The position numbers were made by a program, and so were the translations under genes. From Leucobacter chromiireducens (lineage in GTDB: Bacteria > Actinomycetota > Actinomycetes > Actinomycetales > Microbacteriaceae), in assembly GCF_003917135.1 (NCBI RefSeq), contig NZ_RPDI01000013.1:1-64000 (forward strand): a DNA stretch of 64,000 nt, in the 5' to 3' direction. Below the pieces are notes generated by a model, which saw nothing but the letters and a program-made list of their open reading frames with translations, ran no database searches and was not told the DNA's origin. Below are positions 43,578 to 52,745 of this stretch, one piece after another. Position 1 is the first letter of the stretch. Every line of letters begins with the position of its first letter.

Positions 43578-43839
43578 TAGTCTGGTGTGTGGGCCGGGTG
43601 CGCCAGCGCGAATGCGCGGCGTGCGCACCGCGCTGAGTGCCCCAGAATATCGACCGAAACGAGGTGAGTACGTGCCCAGTGACAGTTGCAGTCAGCAGCC
43701 GGACGCGGTGACCGTTCCCTCGCTTCGCGCGATGCGGTAGCGACCGAACGTCGTCCGGCACCCCTCGGCCGCTCCGATCCGCGAGCGTCCGATCAGTGTG
43801 TGGCGTGCCCAAGGCGGGACGCCGGCGAGGAGTGACCCG
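43578..43839 (+). promoter_or_regulatory. mgtE promoter and ~250-nt structured leader
   Basis: The 360-bp gap 43479-43839 holds this element plus the opposing operator. TAGTCT (43578-43583) is the -10; RNA would start near 43591. The leader contains a short ORF with its own Shine-Dalgarno (43672-43740), a 7-bp pairing CCGGACG/CGTCCGG that spans most of that ORF, and a hairpin GGCGT-G-CCC-loop-GGG-ACGCC ending just before the mgtE Shine-Dalgarno GAGGAG. Mg2+ transporter genes are often controlled through such leaders. I could not match it to the known M-box. Confidence 0.5.
43672..43740 (+). CDS. Short upstream ORF in the mgtE leader
   Basis: GTG start, 22 residues (MPSDSCSQQPDAVTVPSLRAMR), stop TAG. 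A GAGG Shine-Dalgarno lies seven bases before the start. It has three Pro and two Asp residues; in other bacteria Pro/acidic leader peptides make translation sensitive to Mg2+. Whether this ORF is translated is not known from sequence. Confidence 0.4.
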   Translation: MPSDSCSQQPDAVTVPSLRAMR

Positions 43840-45198
43840 ATGACCTCACCCCAGATCCAGAACATGGATGATCTGGCGACCACGATCGAGCAGTTGTTCT
43901 CGGCGCGGGATCTGACCGCGCTGACGCGGGTGCTGGAACCCGTTTCCGCGAACGATCTCGTTCCGCTCTTCGAGCGGCTCAGCGGGAAGCAGCGCGCGGT
44001 GATCTATCGGCTGCTCCCGAAAGACCGCGCAGCCGAAGTATTCGAGCTGCTCGACCCGCCGCTCCAGAGCGACCTGCTGCACGGCCTGCAGGACGCCGAG
44101 GTCGCCCAGCTCTTTGCCGATCTCGATCACGACGACCGGCTGTGGCTGCTCGACGAGGTGCCCGCGGCGCTCGCGACGCGCCTGCTGCGCGGCCTGCCCG
44201 AGCACGAGCGGGTGCTCACCTCCGCACTGCTCGGCTACCCGCAGGGCAGCATCGGCCGCCGCATGTCGCTCGAGTACGTGTCGACGCGCGCGTCGTTCAC
44301 GGTCGCGGAGACGATGCAGCGCGTGCGGGATCACCTCGACGACGCCGAGACGGTGTACACCATCCCGGTGCTCGACGATTCCCGCCACGTGGTGGGCGTC
44401 GTGAGCCTCCGCGAGCTCCTCGCGGCCGACGATGCGCAGCGCGTCGACGCCCTGATGAACCCGGTGGTCACCGCCGAGGCGACCGAGGACGAGGAGCTCG
44501 TTGCCCGGCTCTGCGCAGATCGCGCGTTTCTCGCGCTCCCCATCGTCGACAGCGAGCACCGCCTGCTCGGGGTGCTGACCATCGACGACGCGGTGCGCAT
44601 CCTCGAGCACGAGGAGAGCGAGGACGCCGCGCGCCAGGGCGGCACCGAGCCGCTGCGCCGCCCCTACCTGTCGACCCCGGTCGGCACGCTCGTGCGCTCG
44701 CGCGTGGTGTGGCTGCTCGTGCTCGCGGTCGGCGCGACGCTGACGGTGCAGGTCCTCTCCGTGTTCGAGGCCACCATCGAGCAGGTCACCGTGCTCGCGC
44801 TCTTCGTACCGCTGCTCATCGGCACGGGCGGCAACACCGGTAATCAGGCGGCGACCACGGTGACGCGCGCGCTCGCCCTCGGCGACGTCGCCCCGCGCGA
44901 CGTGCTCCGCGTGCTCACGCGCGAGTTGCGCACCGGCGCGATGCTCGGGCTGCTGCTCGGCACAATCGGGTTCGGGATCGCTGCCGTCGCCTTCTCGCCG
45001 CAGATCGGGCTCGTGATCGGGCTGACCCTGCTGGCGGTGTGCACGGTCGCGGCGGCGGTCGGCGGCTGCATGCCGCTGCTCGCGCGCGCGGTGCGCGTCG
45101 ATCCCGCGGTGTTCTCGAACCCGTTCATTTCGACGTTCGTCGATGCGACCGGGCTGATCATCTACTTCGTGATCGCGAGGACGATCCTCGGCCTGTGA
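43840..45198 (+). CDS. mgtE: Magnesium transporter MgtE
   Basis: 452 residues. N-terminal MgtE domain (~10-130: LVPLFERLSGKQRAVIYRLLPKDRAAEVFELLDP), a CBS pair (~135-260, sensing cytosolic Mg2+) and five C-terminal membrane helices, including PLLIGTGGNTGNQAATTVTRALALGD, the selectivity region. It is a channel-like Mg2+ importer gated by the soluble domains. ATG at 43840 with GAGGAG upstream. Confidence 0.94.
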   Translation: MTSPQIQNMDDLATTIEQLFSARDLTALTRVLEPVSANDLVPLFERLSGKQRAVIYRLLPKDRAAEVFELLDPPLQSDLLHGLQDAEVAQLFADLDHDDRLWLLDEVPAALATRLLRGLPEHERVLTSALLGYPQGSIGRRMSLEYVSTRASFTVAETMQRVRDHLDDAETVYTIPVLDDSRHVVGVVSLRELLAADDAQRVDALMNPVVTAEATEDEELVARLCADRAFLALPIVDSEHRLLGVLTIDDAVRILEHEESEDAARQGGTEPLRRPYLSTPVGTLVRSRVVWLLVLAVGATLTVQVLSVFEATIEQVTVLALFVPLLIGTGGNTGNQAATTVTRALALGDVAPRDVLRVLTRELRTGAMLGLLLGTIGFGIAAVAFSPQIGLVIGLTLLAVCTVAAAVGGCMPLLARAVRVDPAVFSNPFISTFVDATGLIIYFVIARTILGL

Positions 45199-45200
45199 GC

Positions 45201-45235
45201 GGTGCCGGGGACGCGGTGTCCGCGTCCCCGGCACC
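45201..45235. terminator. Long bidirectional hairpin between mgtE and the fusion gene
   Basis: A perfect 16-bp stem, GGTGCCGGGGACGCGG and its complement, with a 3-base loop. It starts three bases after the mgtE stop and ends 12 bases before the opposing stop, so it can serve both genes. Confidence 0.75.
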
Positions 45236-45247
45236 TCCCACCGCGTG

Positions 45248-48200
45248 CTACCAGCCCTCGGTGAGCACCCGGTCGAGCGCCGCAATCACGAAGTCGGCGC
45301 TCTCGATGGTGAGGCAGAGCGGCGGCTTCACCTTCAGCACGTTCGAGCGCTCGGAGGTGGTGAGCACGATCACGCCGAGCTCGCGCAGACGCTCGCAGAT
45401 CGCCGCGGCCTCGGCCGCCGCCGGCTCCATCGTCTCGCGGTCCCGGACGAGCTCGACGCCGAGGTAGAGCCCCTCGCCGTGCACGGGCCCGATGATGCCG
45501 TGGCGCTCCGCGAGGGCGCGGAAGCCGTCAGCCAGGTGCGCGCCAACCACGCGCGCGTTCTCCTGCAGGCCCTCCTCGGCCATCGCGTCGAGCACGGCGA
45601 TGCCCACCCGGCAGCTCAGCGGGTTGCCGCCCGCCGAGGAGAAGAACTGGCCCTGCGAGGCGAGCGCATCGGCGACGCGCTTCGAGGTGATCACGCCGCC
45701 GATCGGGAAGCCGTTGCCCATCGGTTTCGCGATCGCGATGATGTCGGGGCGAACGCCCGACTGCTCGAAGCCCCAGAACGAGGAGCCCATGCGCCCGAAG
45801 CCCACCTGCACCTCGTCGGCGATGCAGAGGCCGCCCGCCGCGCGCACGCGCGCGTAGACGTCGGCGAGGTAGCCCTCCGGCAGCATCACGCCGCCGGCGT
45901 TGCCGAGCACCGACTCGCAGATGAAGCCGGCGACGCCGCGCCCCTCGGCGGCAAGCGCGTCGAGATCCGCGCCGAGGTCGGCCGCGTAGCGCGCGCCAAC
46001 CGTCGCGTCGTCCGCCGCGCCGCGGTAGGTGCCGCGGAAGCGGTTCGGCACGTCGGAGACGTGCACCCAGTCGGGCCGGTTCTCGAGGGCGTACGGGTTG
46101 TCGTACGCGCTCGTCGTCACCGCGTCGGACGCCATGGTCCAGCCGTGGTACGCCTCGCGGAGCGCGACGACCGTGCGCTTGCCCGTCGCCGCCTGGGCGA
46201 GCCGGAGGGCGAGGTCGACGGCCTCGGAGCCGCTGTTCACGAGCAGCACGGTGTCGAGTTCGGAGTCCGCAGGCAGCTGCGCGAGCAGCCGCTCGCTGTA
46301 CTCGGCGAGCTCGCGGAACAGGAAGCGCGAGTTCGTGTTCAGCACGCGAATCTGCCGGTTCACCGCGTCCGCGACGCCCGGGTGGCCGTGCCCGAGCCCC
46401 GTCACGTTGTTGACCATGTCGACGTAGGCGCGACCCGTCGTGTCGATGAGGTGGTGGCGCCAGCCGCGCTCGATCTGCATCGGGCGCTCATAGTAGCGCT
46501 CCTGCGCGCTCGCGAAGATCTGCTCGCGGCGGGCGAGCTCGTCACCGGCCTCGTCGCGCTGGGCGAGCTCGGGAAGTCCGAGCAGGCCAGCGGGATCGTG
46601 GCTGAAGCGCCGCCACGCGGCGACACGCTCGGGGACGACGAGCTGCGCGCGGCCGGGCGCTGGGGCCGCGAGCGAGAGGATCGGCGGCTCGGCGCCGGCC
46701 GCGGCGTCGCCGCGGAGCAGGGCAACCGCGAGCGGGCGCGACGCCGACGCGGCCGGAACCTCGCCGAGCGCTGCGCCGGCAGCGAGTTCCTCGCCCTCGG
46801 CGAGCCCCGAGGCGGCGGCGACCCCGTCGATCGAGAGCAGCCAGCCCCCGGCGAGCTCGAGCAGCAGGCCGCGCTCGGACACCGTGCGGACGGTTCCGGC
46901 CGCCGGCGCGACGACCGGCTGCGCGCCGCCAGCCGGCAGCCACACCTCGGTGCCGAACGGCCAGCTCGCGGCACCGGCTGCCGCGTCCACCACGGTGCGC
47001 GTGAGGCGGTACACGCCGTACGGCAGCACCGCAGCCTGCGCGCCCCCCGCGAACGCCGCGGCAACGAGCGCGTCCTCCGCGTCGGCCGACTGCCACGCGC
47101 CGGCGGCCAGCGCCTCGGACTCGACCCCGGGATCAAGCACGCGCACCTCGCCGCCCACCTCGGGCAGCAGCGTGCTGAGCGGTGCGGCGGTGCTCCGCGC
47201 CGTCCCCACACCGGGGGCCGCGGTGAGCTGCAGCCCAGCGCCGCTCACGGCGCCCTGGAAGCCGAGCAGCGCGAGCACCTGCTCCGTCGCCTCGGCGAGC
47301 GGGAGCGCGGTGGCCGCGTCGAAGATCGCCTGCTCCCCCGCGATGCGCTCGCGCGCGTACTCGTTGTCGCCGTCGATCTCGAGCTGGCGCCAGCCGCTCG
47401 CGACCAGCACCGCGGCGCGGAGCACGATGAGGGGCCACACCGCCCGCGCCTCAGCGGCCGAGAGCGGCGCGTCACGGTGGAACGCGGCGATGAGCTCGAG
47501 CACGCGCAGCGGGCGCTCCGGCTCGTGGTGCAGCATCGAGGACGCCGTGACCGAGAGCTCGGCGACACGCCACCCGTAGGCGAGATCGCCGAGATCCAGC
47601 ACCGTGTGCGGGTGCACGCGGGCATCGTCCCCGGGGAGCCCGGTGACGTTGTCGTCCGTCAGATCACCGTGGATCGCCTGCGTCGGCAGCTCAGCCGCGA
47701 CCGCGGCGAGGGCCGTCTGCGCCCGGTTCGCCGCCGCGACCACCCGCTCGCGCAGCTCGGCGTCGGCGATCGCCGGGGCGAGCGCGAGCGTCTGCTCGTG
47801 CGCGACGGCCATCACCCACATGTGATCCCGCTCCAGCCCGGGGTGCCTGAGCTCGGCGAGCGCGCGCACCGAGGCGGCGGCAAGCGCGCCGAACTCCGCC
47901 AGCACGCGGGGTGCGAAGTAGCCGAGGTCGACCATGGGGGCGCCCGGCGCGAACTCGCTGCGGCGCACGGCGAAGCCGCCCCAGCGCTGCGTCTCCTCGC
48001 CGTTCAGCCCGGGCAGTACTGCGGCGACCGGCACGCCGGCGGCGCGGTACGCCTCGAGCGCGGCGTGCTGCGCGTCTCGCTCGGGATCGGTGAACACCGG
48101 GTTATCGACGCGCAGCACGCTGCGCGAGCCGTCCGCCTCGGTCAGCACAAAGTTGCGGTCCTGATTGCTGCCGAGCTCGGTCGCGACCGCCTCGATCCCA

Positions 48201-48280
48201 TAGCACTCGCGCGCAATCGAGGCCGCGTCGGCCTCGGTAACGTCGGGGCGGACCAGGCCGCCCGTCTGCTCTTCCGTCAT
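45248..48280 (-). CDS. Bifunctional kinase / class III aminotransferase-fold phospho-lyase-type fusion
   Basis: 1010 residues in three parts. Residues ~10-335: an APH-type small-molecule kinase with HGDLTDDN (204-211) and VLDLGDLAYG (227-236). Residues ~380-540: a beta-rich middle region with PVVAPAAGTVRTVSERGLLLEL, like the M23/lipoyl-type domain found in similar fusions. Residues ~580-1010: a class III PLP enzyme with NSGSEAVDLALR, DEVQVGFGRMG and Lys852 in IAKPMGNGFPIGG. In animals separate kinases (hydroxylysine or ethanolamine) feed phospho-lyases of this fold, so a kinase followed by phospho-elimination is the likely chemistry; the substrate is open. ATG at 48280 with GGAG eight bases upstream; ATG 48346 is an alternative. 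Confidence 0.85.
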   Translation of the reverse strand: MTEEQTGGLVRPDVTEADAASIARECYGIEAVATELGSNQDRNFVLTEADGSRSVLRVDNPVFTDPERDAQHAALEAYRAAGVPVAAVLPGLNGEETQRWGGFAVRRSEFAPGAPMVDLGYFAPRVLAEFGALAAASVRALAELRHPGLERDHMWVMAVAHEQTLALAPAIADAELRERVVAAANRAQTALAAVAAELPTQAIHGDLTDDNVTGLPGDDARVHPHTVLDLGDLAYGWRVAELSVTASSMLHHEPERPLRVLELIAAFHRDAPLSAAEARAVWPLIVLRAAVLVASGWRQLEIDGDNEYARERIAGEQAIFDAATALPLAEATEQVLALLGFQGAVSGAGLQLTAAPGVGTARSTAAPLSTLLPEVGGEVRVLDPGVESEALAAGAWQSADAEDALVAAAFAGGAQAAVLPYGVYRLTRTVVDAAAGAASWPFGTEVWLPAGGAQPVVAPAAGTVRTVSERGLLLELAGGWLLSIDGVAAASGLAEGEELAAGAALGEVPAASASRPLAVALLRGDAAAGAEPPILSLAAPAPGRAQLVVPERVAAWRRFSHDPAGLLGLPELAQRDEAGDELARREQIFASAQERYYERPMQIERGWRHHLIDTTGRAYVDMVNNVTGLGHGHPGVADAVNRQIRVLNTNSRFLFRELAEYSERLLAQLPADSELDTVLLVNSGSEAVDLALRLAQAATGKRTVVALREAYHGWTMASDAVTTSAYDNPYALENRPDWVHVSDVPNRFRGTYRGAADDATVGARYAADLGADLDALAAEGRGVAGFICESVLGNAGGVMLPEGYLADVYARVRAAGGLCIADEVQVGFGRMGSSFWGFEQSGVRPDIIAIAKPMGNGFPIGGVITSKRVADALASQGQFFSSAGGNPLSCRVGIAVLDAMAEEGLQENARVVGAHLADGFRALAERHGIIGPVHGEGLYLGVELVRDRETMEPAAAEAAAICERLRELGVIVLTTSERSNVLKVKPPLCLTIESADFVIAALDRVLTEGW

Positions 48281-48399
48281 CGTGAGATCTCCATCTCTGG
48301 TGTCGAAAATTGTGTCGTGCGTGTGTTGGGTGCCGGCGTCGCTCATGCGGGGCACTCGGGCTCGGGTCGTGGGACCACACAAGCCAGCGTCTCTGGCGC

Positions 48400-49005
48400 C
48401 TACAGGCGCGTGCGGATCTCCTCGGCGAGCGCGGTGAACGCGCGCGTTCGGTGGGACTGCTGATCCTTCTCCGCCGCGGTCATCTCGGCCGCGGAGCGGC
48501 AACTCCCCTCTGGCTGGAAGATGGGATCGTAGCCGAAGCCGCCGTCGCCGGCTGGGGTGCGGAGCACGGTGCCCTGCCAGACCCCGAGCTCGCACACCTC
48601 GGAAGCCTCCGCGCCGTCCGCGCCTGGCACCACGAGCGCCGCGGCGCAGACGAAGCCGGCCGCCCGGTGTTCGTCGGCCATGTCGCTGAGCTGCCAGAGC
48701 AGCAGCTCAACGTTCGCTGTGTCGCTGCGCGCAGGGCCGCCCCAGCGCGCGGAGAAGATGCCTGGGCACCCGCCCAGCACGTCAACGGCGATGCCGGAGT
48801 CGTCGGCGATCGCCGGCAGGCCGGTGTGCTCCGCGGCGGCGCGCGCCTTCAGGAGCGCGTTCTCCTCGAAGCTCGTGCCGGTCTCCACGGGCTCCGGCCC
48901 GTCGTAGCCGATGAGCTCGATGCCCGGGATCAGCGGGCCGAGGATGCGCTGCAGCTCGGTGAGCTTGTGCGCGTTGTGCGAGGCGAGGACCAGCTGCCGG
49001 CTCAT
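48400..49005 (-). CDS. rdgB: Non-canonical purine NTP pyrophosphatase (RdgB/HAM1)
   Basis: 201 residues. [16 protein letters not shown] at the N-terminus, [28 protein letters not shown] (metal site) and FGYDPIF, with SHRTRA near the end. It removes dITP and XTP from the nucleotide pool. It overlaps rph by four bases, a conserved pairing (rph-rdgB) in bacteria. Confidence 0.94.
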   Translation of the reverse strand: MSRQLVLASHNAHKLTELQRILGPLIPGIELIGYDGPEPVETGTSFEENALLKARAAAEHTGLPAIADDSGIAVDVLGGCPGIFSARWGGPARSDTANVELLLWQLSDMADEHRAAGFVCAAALVVPGADGAEASEVCELGVWQGTVLRTPAGDGGFGYDPIFQPEGSCRSAAEMTAAEKDQQSHRTRAFTALAEEIRTRL

Positions 49006-49763
49006 GCCGCGCCGTCCTCGGCGAGCGCGGCGCGCTGCAGTTCGGCGAGCTCGCCGGTGCTCACGACCGCGAGATCCAGCAGGGCGTCGAGCTCCGCGCG
49101 CGTGAACGGCACGCCCTCGGCGGTGCCCTGCACCTCGACGAAGTCGCCGGATCCGGTGACGACGACGTTCATGTCGGTCTCGGCCCGGGAGTCCTCGACG
49201 TACGCGAGGTCGCTCATCGCGGTCTCGCCGACGATGCCGACCGACACCGCGGCAACGCTGTCGGTGAGCGGCTTCGCGTTGCGCGGGAGGTGCCCCTTCG
49301 CGCGCGCCCACTCGATCGCGTCGGCGAGCGCGACGTACGCGCCGGTGATCGAAGCCGTGCGCGTGCCGCCGTCGGCCTGCAGCACGTCGCAGTCGATCAC
49401 GATCGTGTTCTCGCCGAGCGCCTTCGTGTCGATGATGGCGCGCAGACTGCGCCCGATGAGGCGCGAGATCTCGTGCGTGCGGCCGCCGATCTTGCCCTTC
49501 ACCGATTCGCGCTGCATGCGCTCGTTCGTTGAGCGGGGCAGCATCGAGTACTCGGCGGTCACCCACCCGGTGCCCTTGCCGGCGAGCCAGCGCGGAACGC
49601 CGGGGGTGAAGGAGGCCGTGCAGAGCACCTTCGTGTTGCCGAAGGAGATGAGGGCGCTGCCCTCGGCCTGCGCGCTCCAGCCGCGCTCAATCGTGACGGG
49701 GCGCATCTCGGCCGGGGTGCGGCCGTCCGCTCGGGTGGCTCCAGCTCCTGCAAGCTCGGTCAT
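49002..49763 (-). CDS. rph: Ribonuclease PH
   Basis: 253 residues. Phosphorolytic 3' exonuclease that trims tRNA precursors. [74 protein letters not shown] and the catalytic region [33 protein letters not shown] are all intact. Start at 49763. Confidence 0.95.
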   Translation of the reverse strand: MTELAGAGATRADGRTPAEMRPVTIERGWSAQAEGSALISFGNTKVLCTASFTPGVPRWLAGKGTGWVTAEYSMLPRSTNERMQRESVKGKIGGRTHEISRLIGRSLRAIIDTKALGENTIVIDCDVLQADGGTRTASITGAYVALADAIEWARAKGHLPRNAKPLTDSVAAVSVGIVGETAMSDLAYVEDSRAETDMNVVVTGSGDFVEVQGTAEGVPFTRAELDALLDLAVVSTGELAELQRAALAEDGAA

Positions 49764-49837
49764 GTGCGGGTCCTCTCTCGGGAAATCCTGGGAAACGTCG
49801 GGGGCGTGGCATGGCGGGACGTGGCGGGGCGTGGCGG

Positions 49838-50677
49838 CTAGCTGGGCAGCTGGATCGCGCCGGTCTGCACGCGCTCCACCCGCTCGATGCTGTTGCCGAG
49901 CATGCGGCGCGCGAGCGCGACGAACGCCTCGGTGTCCGGGCCGGTCGACTCGTAGCGCACGGTCGGCTCGCCGGCGGTCGGCGGCCGGAGCATGTCGCGC
50001 TGCGTCAGCGTGTGGAACACCTCGCTCGCGGTCTCCAGGTCGCTCGACACGAGCGCGACGTCCGGGCCGACCACCTGGCGCAGCGCGCCGCGCAGGAAGG
50101 GGTAGTGCGTGCAGCCGAGCACCAGCGTGTCGATGCCCTCAGCGATGAGCGGCGCGAGGTACTGCTGCGCGACCGCGTGCACGCGGGGGCCGCTCGTCTC
50201 CCCCGACTCGGCGAACTCCACGAAGCGCGGCGCCGCCGCCGAGGTGAGCGAAATCTCTGGGCGCATCGCGAACAGGTCGTCGTACGCGCGCGACTGGATG
50301 GTGCCCTGCGTGCCGATCAGGCCGACGCGGCCGTTTCGGGTGATCGCTGCCGCGCTGCGCACGGTCGGTGCGATCACCTCGATGACGGGCACGTCGTAGC
50401 GCTCGCGCGCGTCGCGCAGCACGGCGGCCGATGCGGTATTGCAGGCGATCACGAGCATCTTGACGCCCTGCATCACGAGATCGTCGAGGATCTCGAGCGC
50501 GAAGCGGCGCACCTCGGCGATCGGGCGCGGACCGTACGGCGTGCGCGCCGTGTCGCCGACGTAGATCATCGACTCGCCAGGCAGCTGATCCCGGATCGCG
50601 CGCGCCACGGTGAGCCCGCCGACGCCCGAGTCGAACACCCCGATGGGAGCTTCAGGGCTGATCGTGCGCACGCTCAT
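49838..50677 (-). CDS. murI: Glutamate racemase
   Basis: 279 residues. Makes D-glutamate for peptidoglycan. [13 protein letters not shown] near the N-terminus, catalytic Cys in [10 protein letters not shown] and second Cys in [14 protein letters not shown], six bases and ATG at 50677; GGAGGA directly abuts the ATG and cannot act as a Shine-Dalgarno, so a leaderless transcript is likely. Confidence 0.95.
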   Translation of the reverse strand: MSVRTISPEAPIGVFDSGVGGLTVARAIRDQLPGESMIYVGDTARTPYGPRPIAEVRRFALEILDDLVMQGVKMLVIACNTASAAVLRDARERYDVPVIEVIAPTVRSAAAITRNGRVGLIGTQGTIQSRAYDDLFAMRPEISLTSAAAPRFVEFAESGETSGPRVHAVAQQYLAPLIAEGIDTLVLGCTHYPFLRGALRQVVGPDVALVSSDLETASEVFHTLTQRDMLRPPTAGEPTVRYESTGPDTEAFVALARRMLGNSIERVERVQTGAIQLPS

Positions 50678-50698
50678 TCCTCCAGCTTAGCGGAGCGC

Positions 50699-51364
50699 TC
50701 ACGGCAGCGATTTGATCCAGGTGGCGCGGTGCATCTCGGTGAGGCCGGCCGCGGCGAGCCCCGCGTAGTGCGCCTTCGAACCGTACCCCTTGTTCGAGTC
50801 CCAGCCGTACTCGGGGTGCTCCTCGTGCGCCGCGCGCATGACGTCGTCGCGGTCGACCTTCGCGCGCACCGACGCGGCGGCGACACTCGCGCACGCGCGA
50901 TCCGCCCCCACCCGGGTGTGCACGGTGAGCGGGTGCTTCAGGACCGGGCTGAGCCAGTCGTGCGAGCCATCGAGCAGGATCACCGCGTCGTTCACCGGGA
51001 CCCCCGCCTCGTGCAGCGTGAGGAGCGCACGGCGCGCGGCCGCGCCGAGCATCGCCGTGATCCCGAGCGAGTCGATCTCCTCGGCGCTCGCGAAACCGAC
51101 GGCCCCGGCCCCCCACTCGCGCACGAGCGGCGCGATCGCGGTGCGACGCTTCTCGCTGAGCAGCTTCGAGTCGCGCAGGCCGGCGGGGAACTCGCGCGTG
51201 CCGGCGAGCACCACGTGCGCGCCGACCGCGACGGGGCCAGCGATCGCGCCGCGCCCGACCTCGTCGAGGCCGATCACGAGCGGGGCGCCGGCCGCGAAGT
51301 ACGCCGCCTCGACGTCGAGGGTCGGGTCCTTCGACGGCGGGGCCGCGGCGGCCGGCTCGCTCAC
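50699..51364 (-). CDS. rnhB: Ribonuclease HII
   Basis: 221 residues. Removes RNA from RNA-DNA hybrids. GLDEVGRGAIAGPV is the conserved DExxG motif, with DSKLLSEKRR, LLDGSHDW, and KVDRDDVMRAAHEEHPEYGWDSNKGYGSKAH. The GTG at 51364 overlaps the lepB stop by four bases. Confidence 0.94.
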   Translation of the reverse strand: MSEPAAAAPPSKDPTLDVEAAYFAAGAPLVIGLDEVGRGAIAGPVAVGAHVVLAGTREFPAGLRDSKLLSEKRRTAIAPLVREWGAGAVGFASAEEIDSLGITAMLGAAARRALLTLHEAGVPVNDAVILLDGSHDWLSPVLKHPLTVHTRVGADRACASVAAASVRAKVDRDDVMRAAHEEHPEYGWDSNKGYGSKAHYAGLAAAGLTEMHRATWIKSLP

Positions 51365-52086
51365 TCGCCGCTCGCCTGGCTCGCCTGCTCGACCCCGGTG
51401 AAGGTGCCCTCGGGCACGCCGAGCCACGTGAAGCGGTCGAGCGGCCAGTTCAGCACGAACGCGCGGCCGACGATCTCGGACTCCGGCACGAAACCCTTGC
51501 CCGGCTGATCCTGGTTGTAGCGCGAGTCCTTGCTCTGGTAGCGGTTGTCGCCCATCACCCACACGGAGTTCTCCGGCACCGTGACGTCGAAGTCGATCTT
51601 CGAGGCCCTGGTCTCCCCCGGCGGGATCACGATGTACGACTCGTCGAGCGGCACCCCGTTGACCATGACGCGCCCCTCGGCGTCGCAGCACTGCACGCGG
51701 TCGCCGCCGACGCCGATCACGCGCTTCACGACGTACTCGTTGCTCGTGTCTGCGGCGAGGCCGAGCGTCTGCAGCACCTTCTCGAAGCCGCTCGGCGGGT
51801 TCTCCGAGCGCGGGTACAGCCACCCGCCCGGATCCTTGAACACCACGACGTCGCCGCGCTGCACGTCCATGACGTTCGGCACCAGCTGGTTCACGAGGAT
51901 CCGGTCGTTCACCTCGAGCGTGTGCTCCATCGACTGCGAGGGGATGTAGAAGCTCCGCACGAGGAACGTCTTCAGCAGGAACGACACGAGGAACGCGACG
52001 ATGAGGATCACGAGCAGATCGCGCACGAAGCCGACAAACCCGCCCCGTCGCGTGCGGCCGCCCGCGCTGTGCTCAGCCTCGCTCAT
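51361..52086 (-). CDS. lepB: Signal peptidase I
   Basis: 241 residues. Membrane helix at ~22-43 (VRDLLVILIVAFLVSFLLKT), catalytic Ser52 in IPSQSMEHTL and Lys121 in VVKRVIGVGGDRV, plus VMGDNRYQSKDSR. It cleaves signal peptides on the outer face of the membrane. ATG at 52086 with GGAG five bases upstream. rplS-lepB-rnhB is the standard actinobacterial order. Confidence 0.95.
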   Translation of the reverse strand: MSEAEHSAGGRTRRGGFVGFVRDLLVILIVAFLVSFLLKTFLVRSFYIPSQSMEHTLEVNDRILVNQLVPNVMDVQRGDVVVFKDPGGWLYPRSENPPSGFEKVLQTLGLAADTSNEYVVKRVIGVGGDRVQCCDAEGRVMVNGVPLDESYIVIPPGETRASKIDFDVTVPENSVWVMGDNRYQSKDSRYNQDQPGKGFVPESEIVGRAFVLNWPLDRFTWLGVPEGTFTGVEQASQASGE

Positions 52087-52167
52087 GTGCGCTCCTTGCT
52101 GTGTGGCCGCGCGACGTGCGCGGCGGGGTCCCGCAGCCTCAGCGGGGAAAACTCTCGGGTGAGACAC

Positions 52168-52203
52168 TTCAGGCTCCCATACCCTGGCGGGAGGGAGCCT
52201 GAA
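52168..52203 (-). terminator. Hairpin after rplS
   Basis: An 11-bp perfect stem, TTCAGGCTCCC (52168-52178) and GGGAGCCTGAA (52193-52203), with a 14-base loop, 47 bases past the rplS stop. It may only partly separate rplS from lepB. Confidence 0.6.
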
Positions 52204-52250
52204 AGCGTCACTGGCGTGTCGGCGGACACGCCGCTGGATCAGTGCGCAGC

Positions 52251-52598
52251 TTACGCGTCGCGCTTCTCCTTGATCTTGGCCTTCTTGCCGGTGAGGCCGC
52301 GCAGGTAGTAGAGCTTCGCGCGACGCACGTCACCGCGGGTGACGACCTCGATCTTGTCGATCGCCGGCGAGTGCACGGGGAACTTACGCTCAACGCCCAC
52401 CTGGAAGCTGATCTTGCGAACCGTGAAGGTCTCGCGAACACCCTCGCCGTGACGCGAGATCACAACGCCCTGGAACACCTGAACACGCGAGCGGTTACCC
52501 TCGACGATGTTGACGTGAACCTTGACGGTGTCACCGGCACGGAAAGCGGGAATGTCGCTCTTGAGCGACGCGGCATCGACGTGGTCGAGCTTCTGCAT
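52251..52598 (-). CDS. rplS: 50S ribosomal protein L19
   Basis: 115 residues with the L19 signature [29 protein letters not shown] and [21 protein letters not shown]. The start at 52598 has AGAGAG eight bases upstream, and the bases before it match those before rpmF. Confidence 0.97.
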   Translation of the reverse strand: MQKLDHVDAASLKSDIPAFRAGDTVKVHVNIVEGNRSRVQVFQGVVISRHGEGVRETFTVRKISFQVGVERKFPVHSPAIDKIEVVTRGDVRRAKLYYLRGLTGKKAKIKEKRDA

Positions 52599-52745
52599 GA
52601 TGTTCTCTCTCTGCGCCCGCCGCAAGTCGGAACGCGGATATTCAAAGTATGAAGAGGTGTTGGCTCACGGTGTGTGCGGACCCTCGCGGCAGTGCCGCAC
52701 CGTGGCACAAGGATCAATTATGCCACATCCCCGCGCGGAGGGGCG

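Noticed and set aside
43591-43839. M-box (ykoK) riboswitch upstream of mgtE
   Set aside because: AGGTGAG occurs, but the other conserved M-box blocks (GGCTCCT, TGCTGCCC) were not found by eye.
45245-48463. A ~1070-codon open frame opposite the kinase/lyase fusion
   Set aside because: Arg/His/Glu-rich low-complexity translation without motifs; shadow of the real gene.
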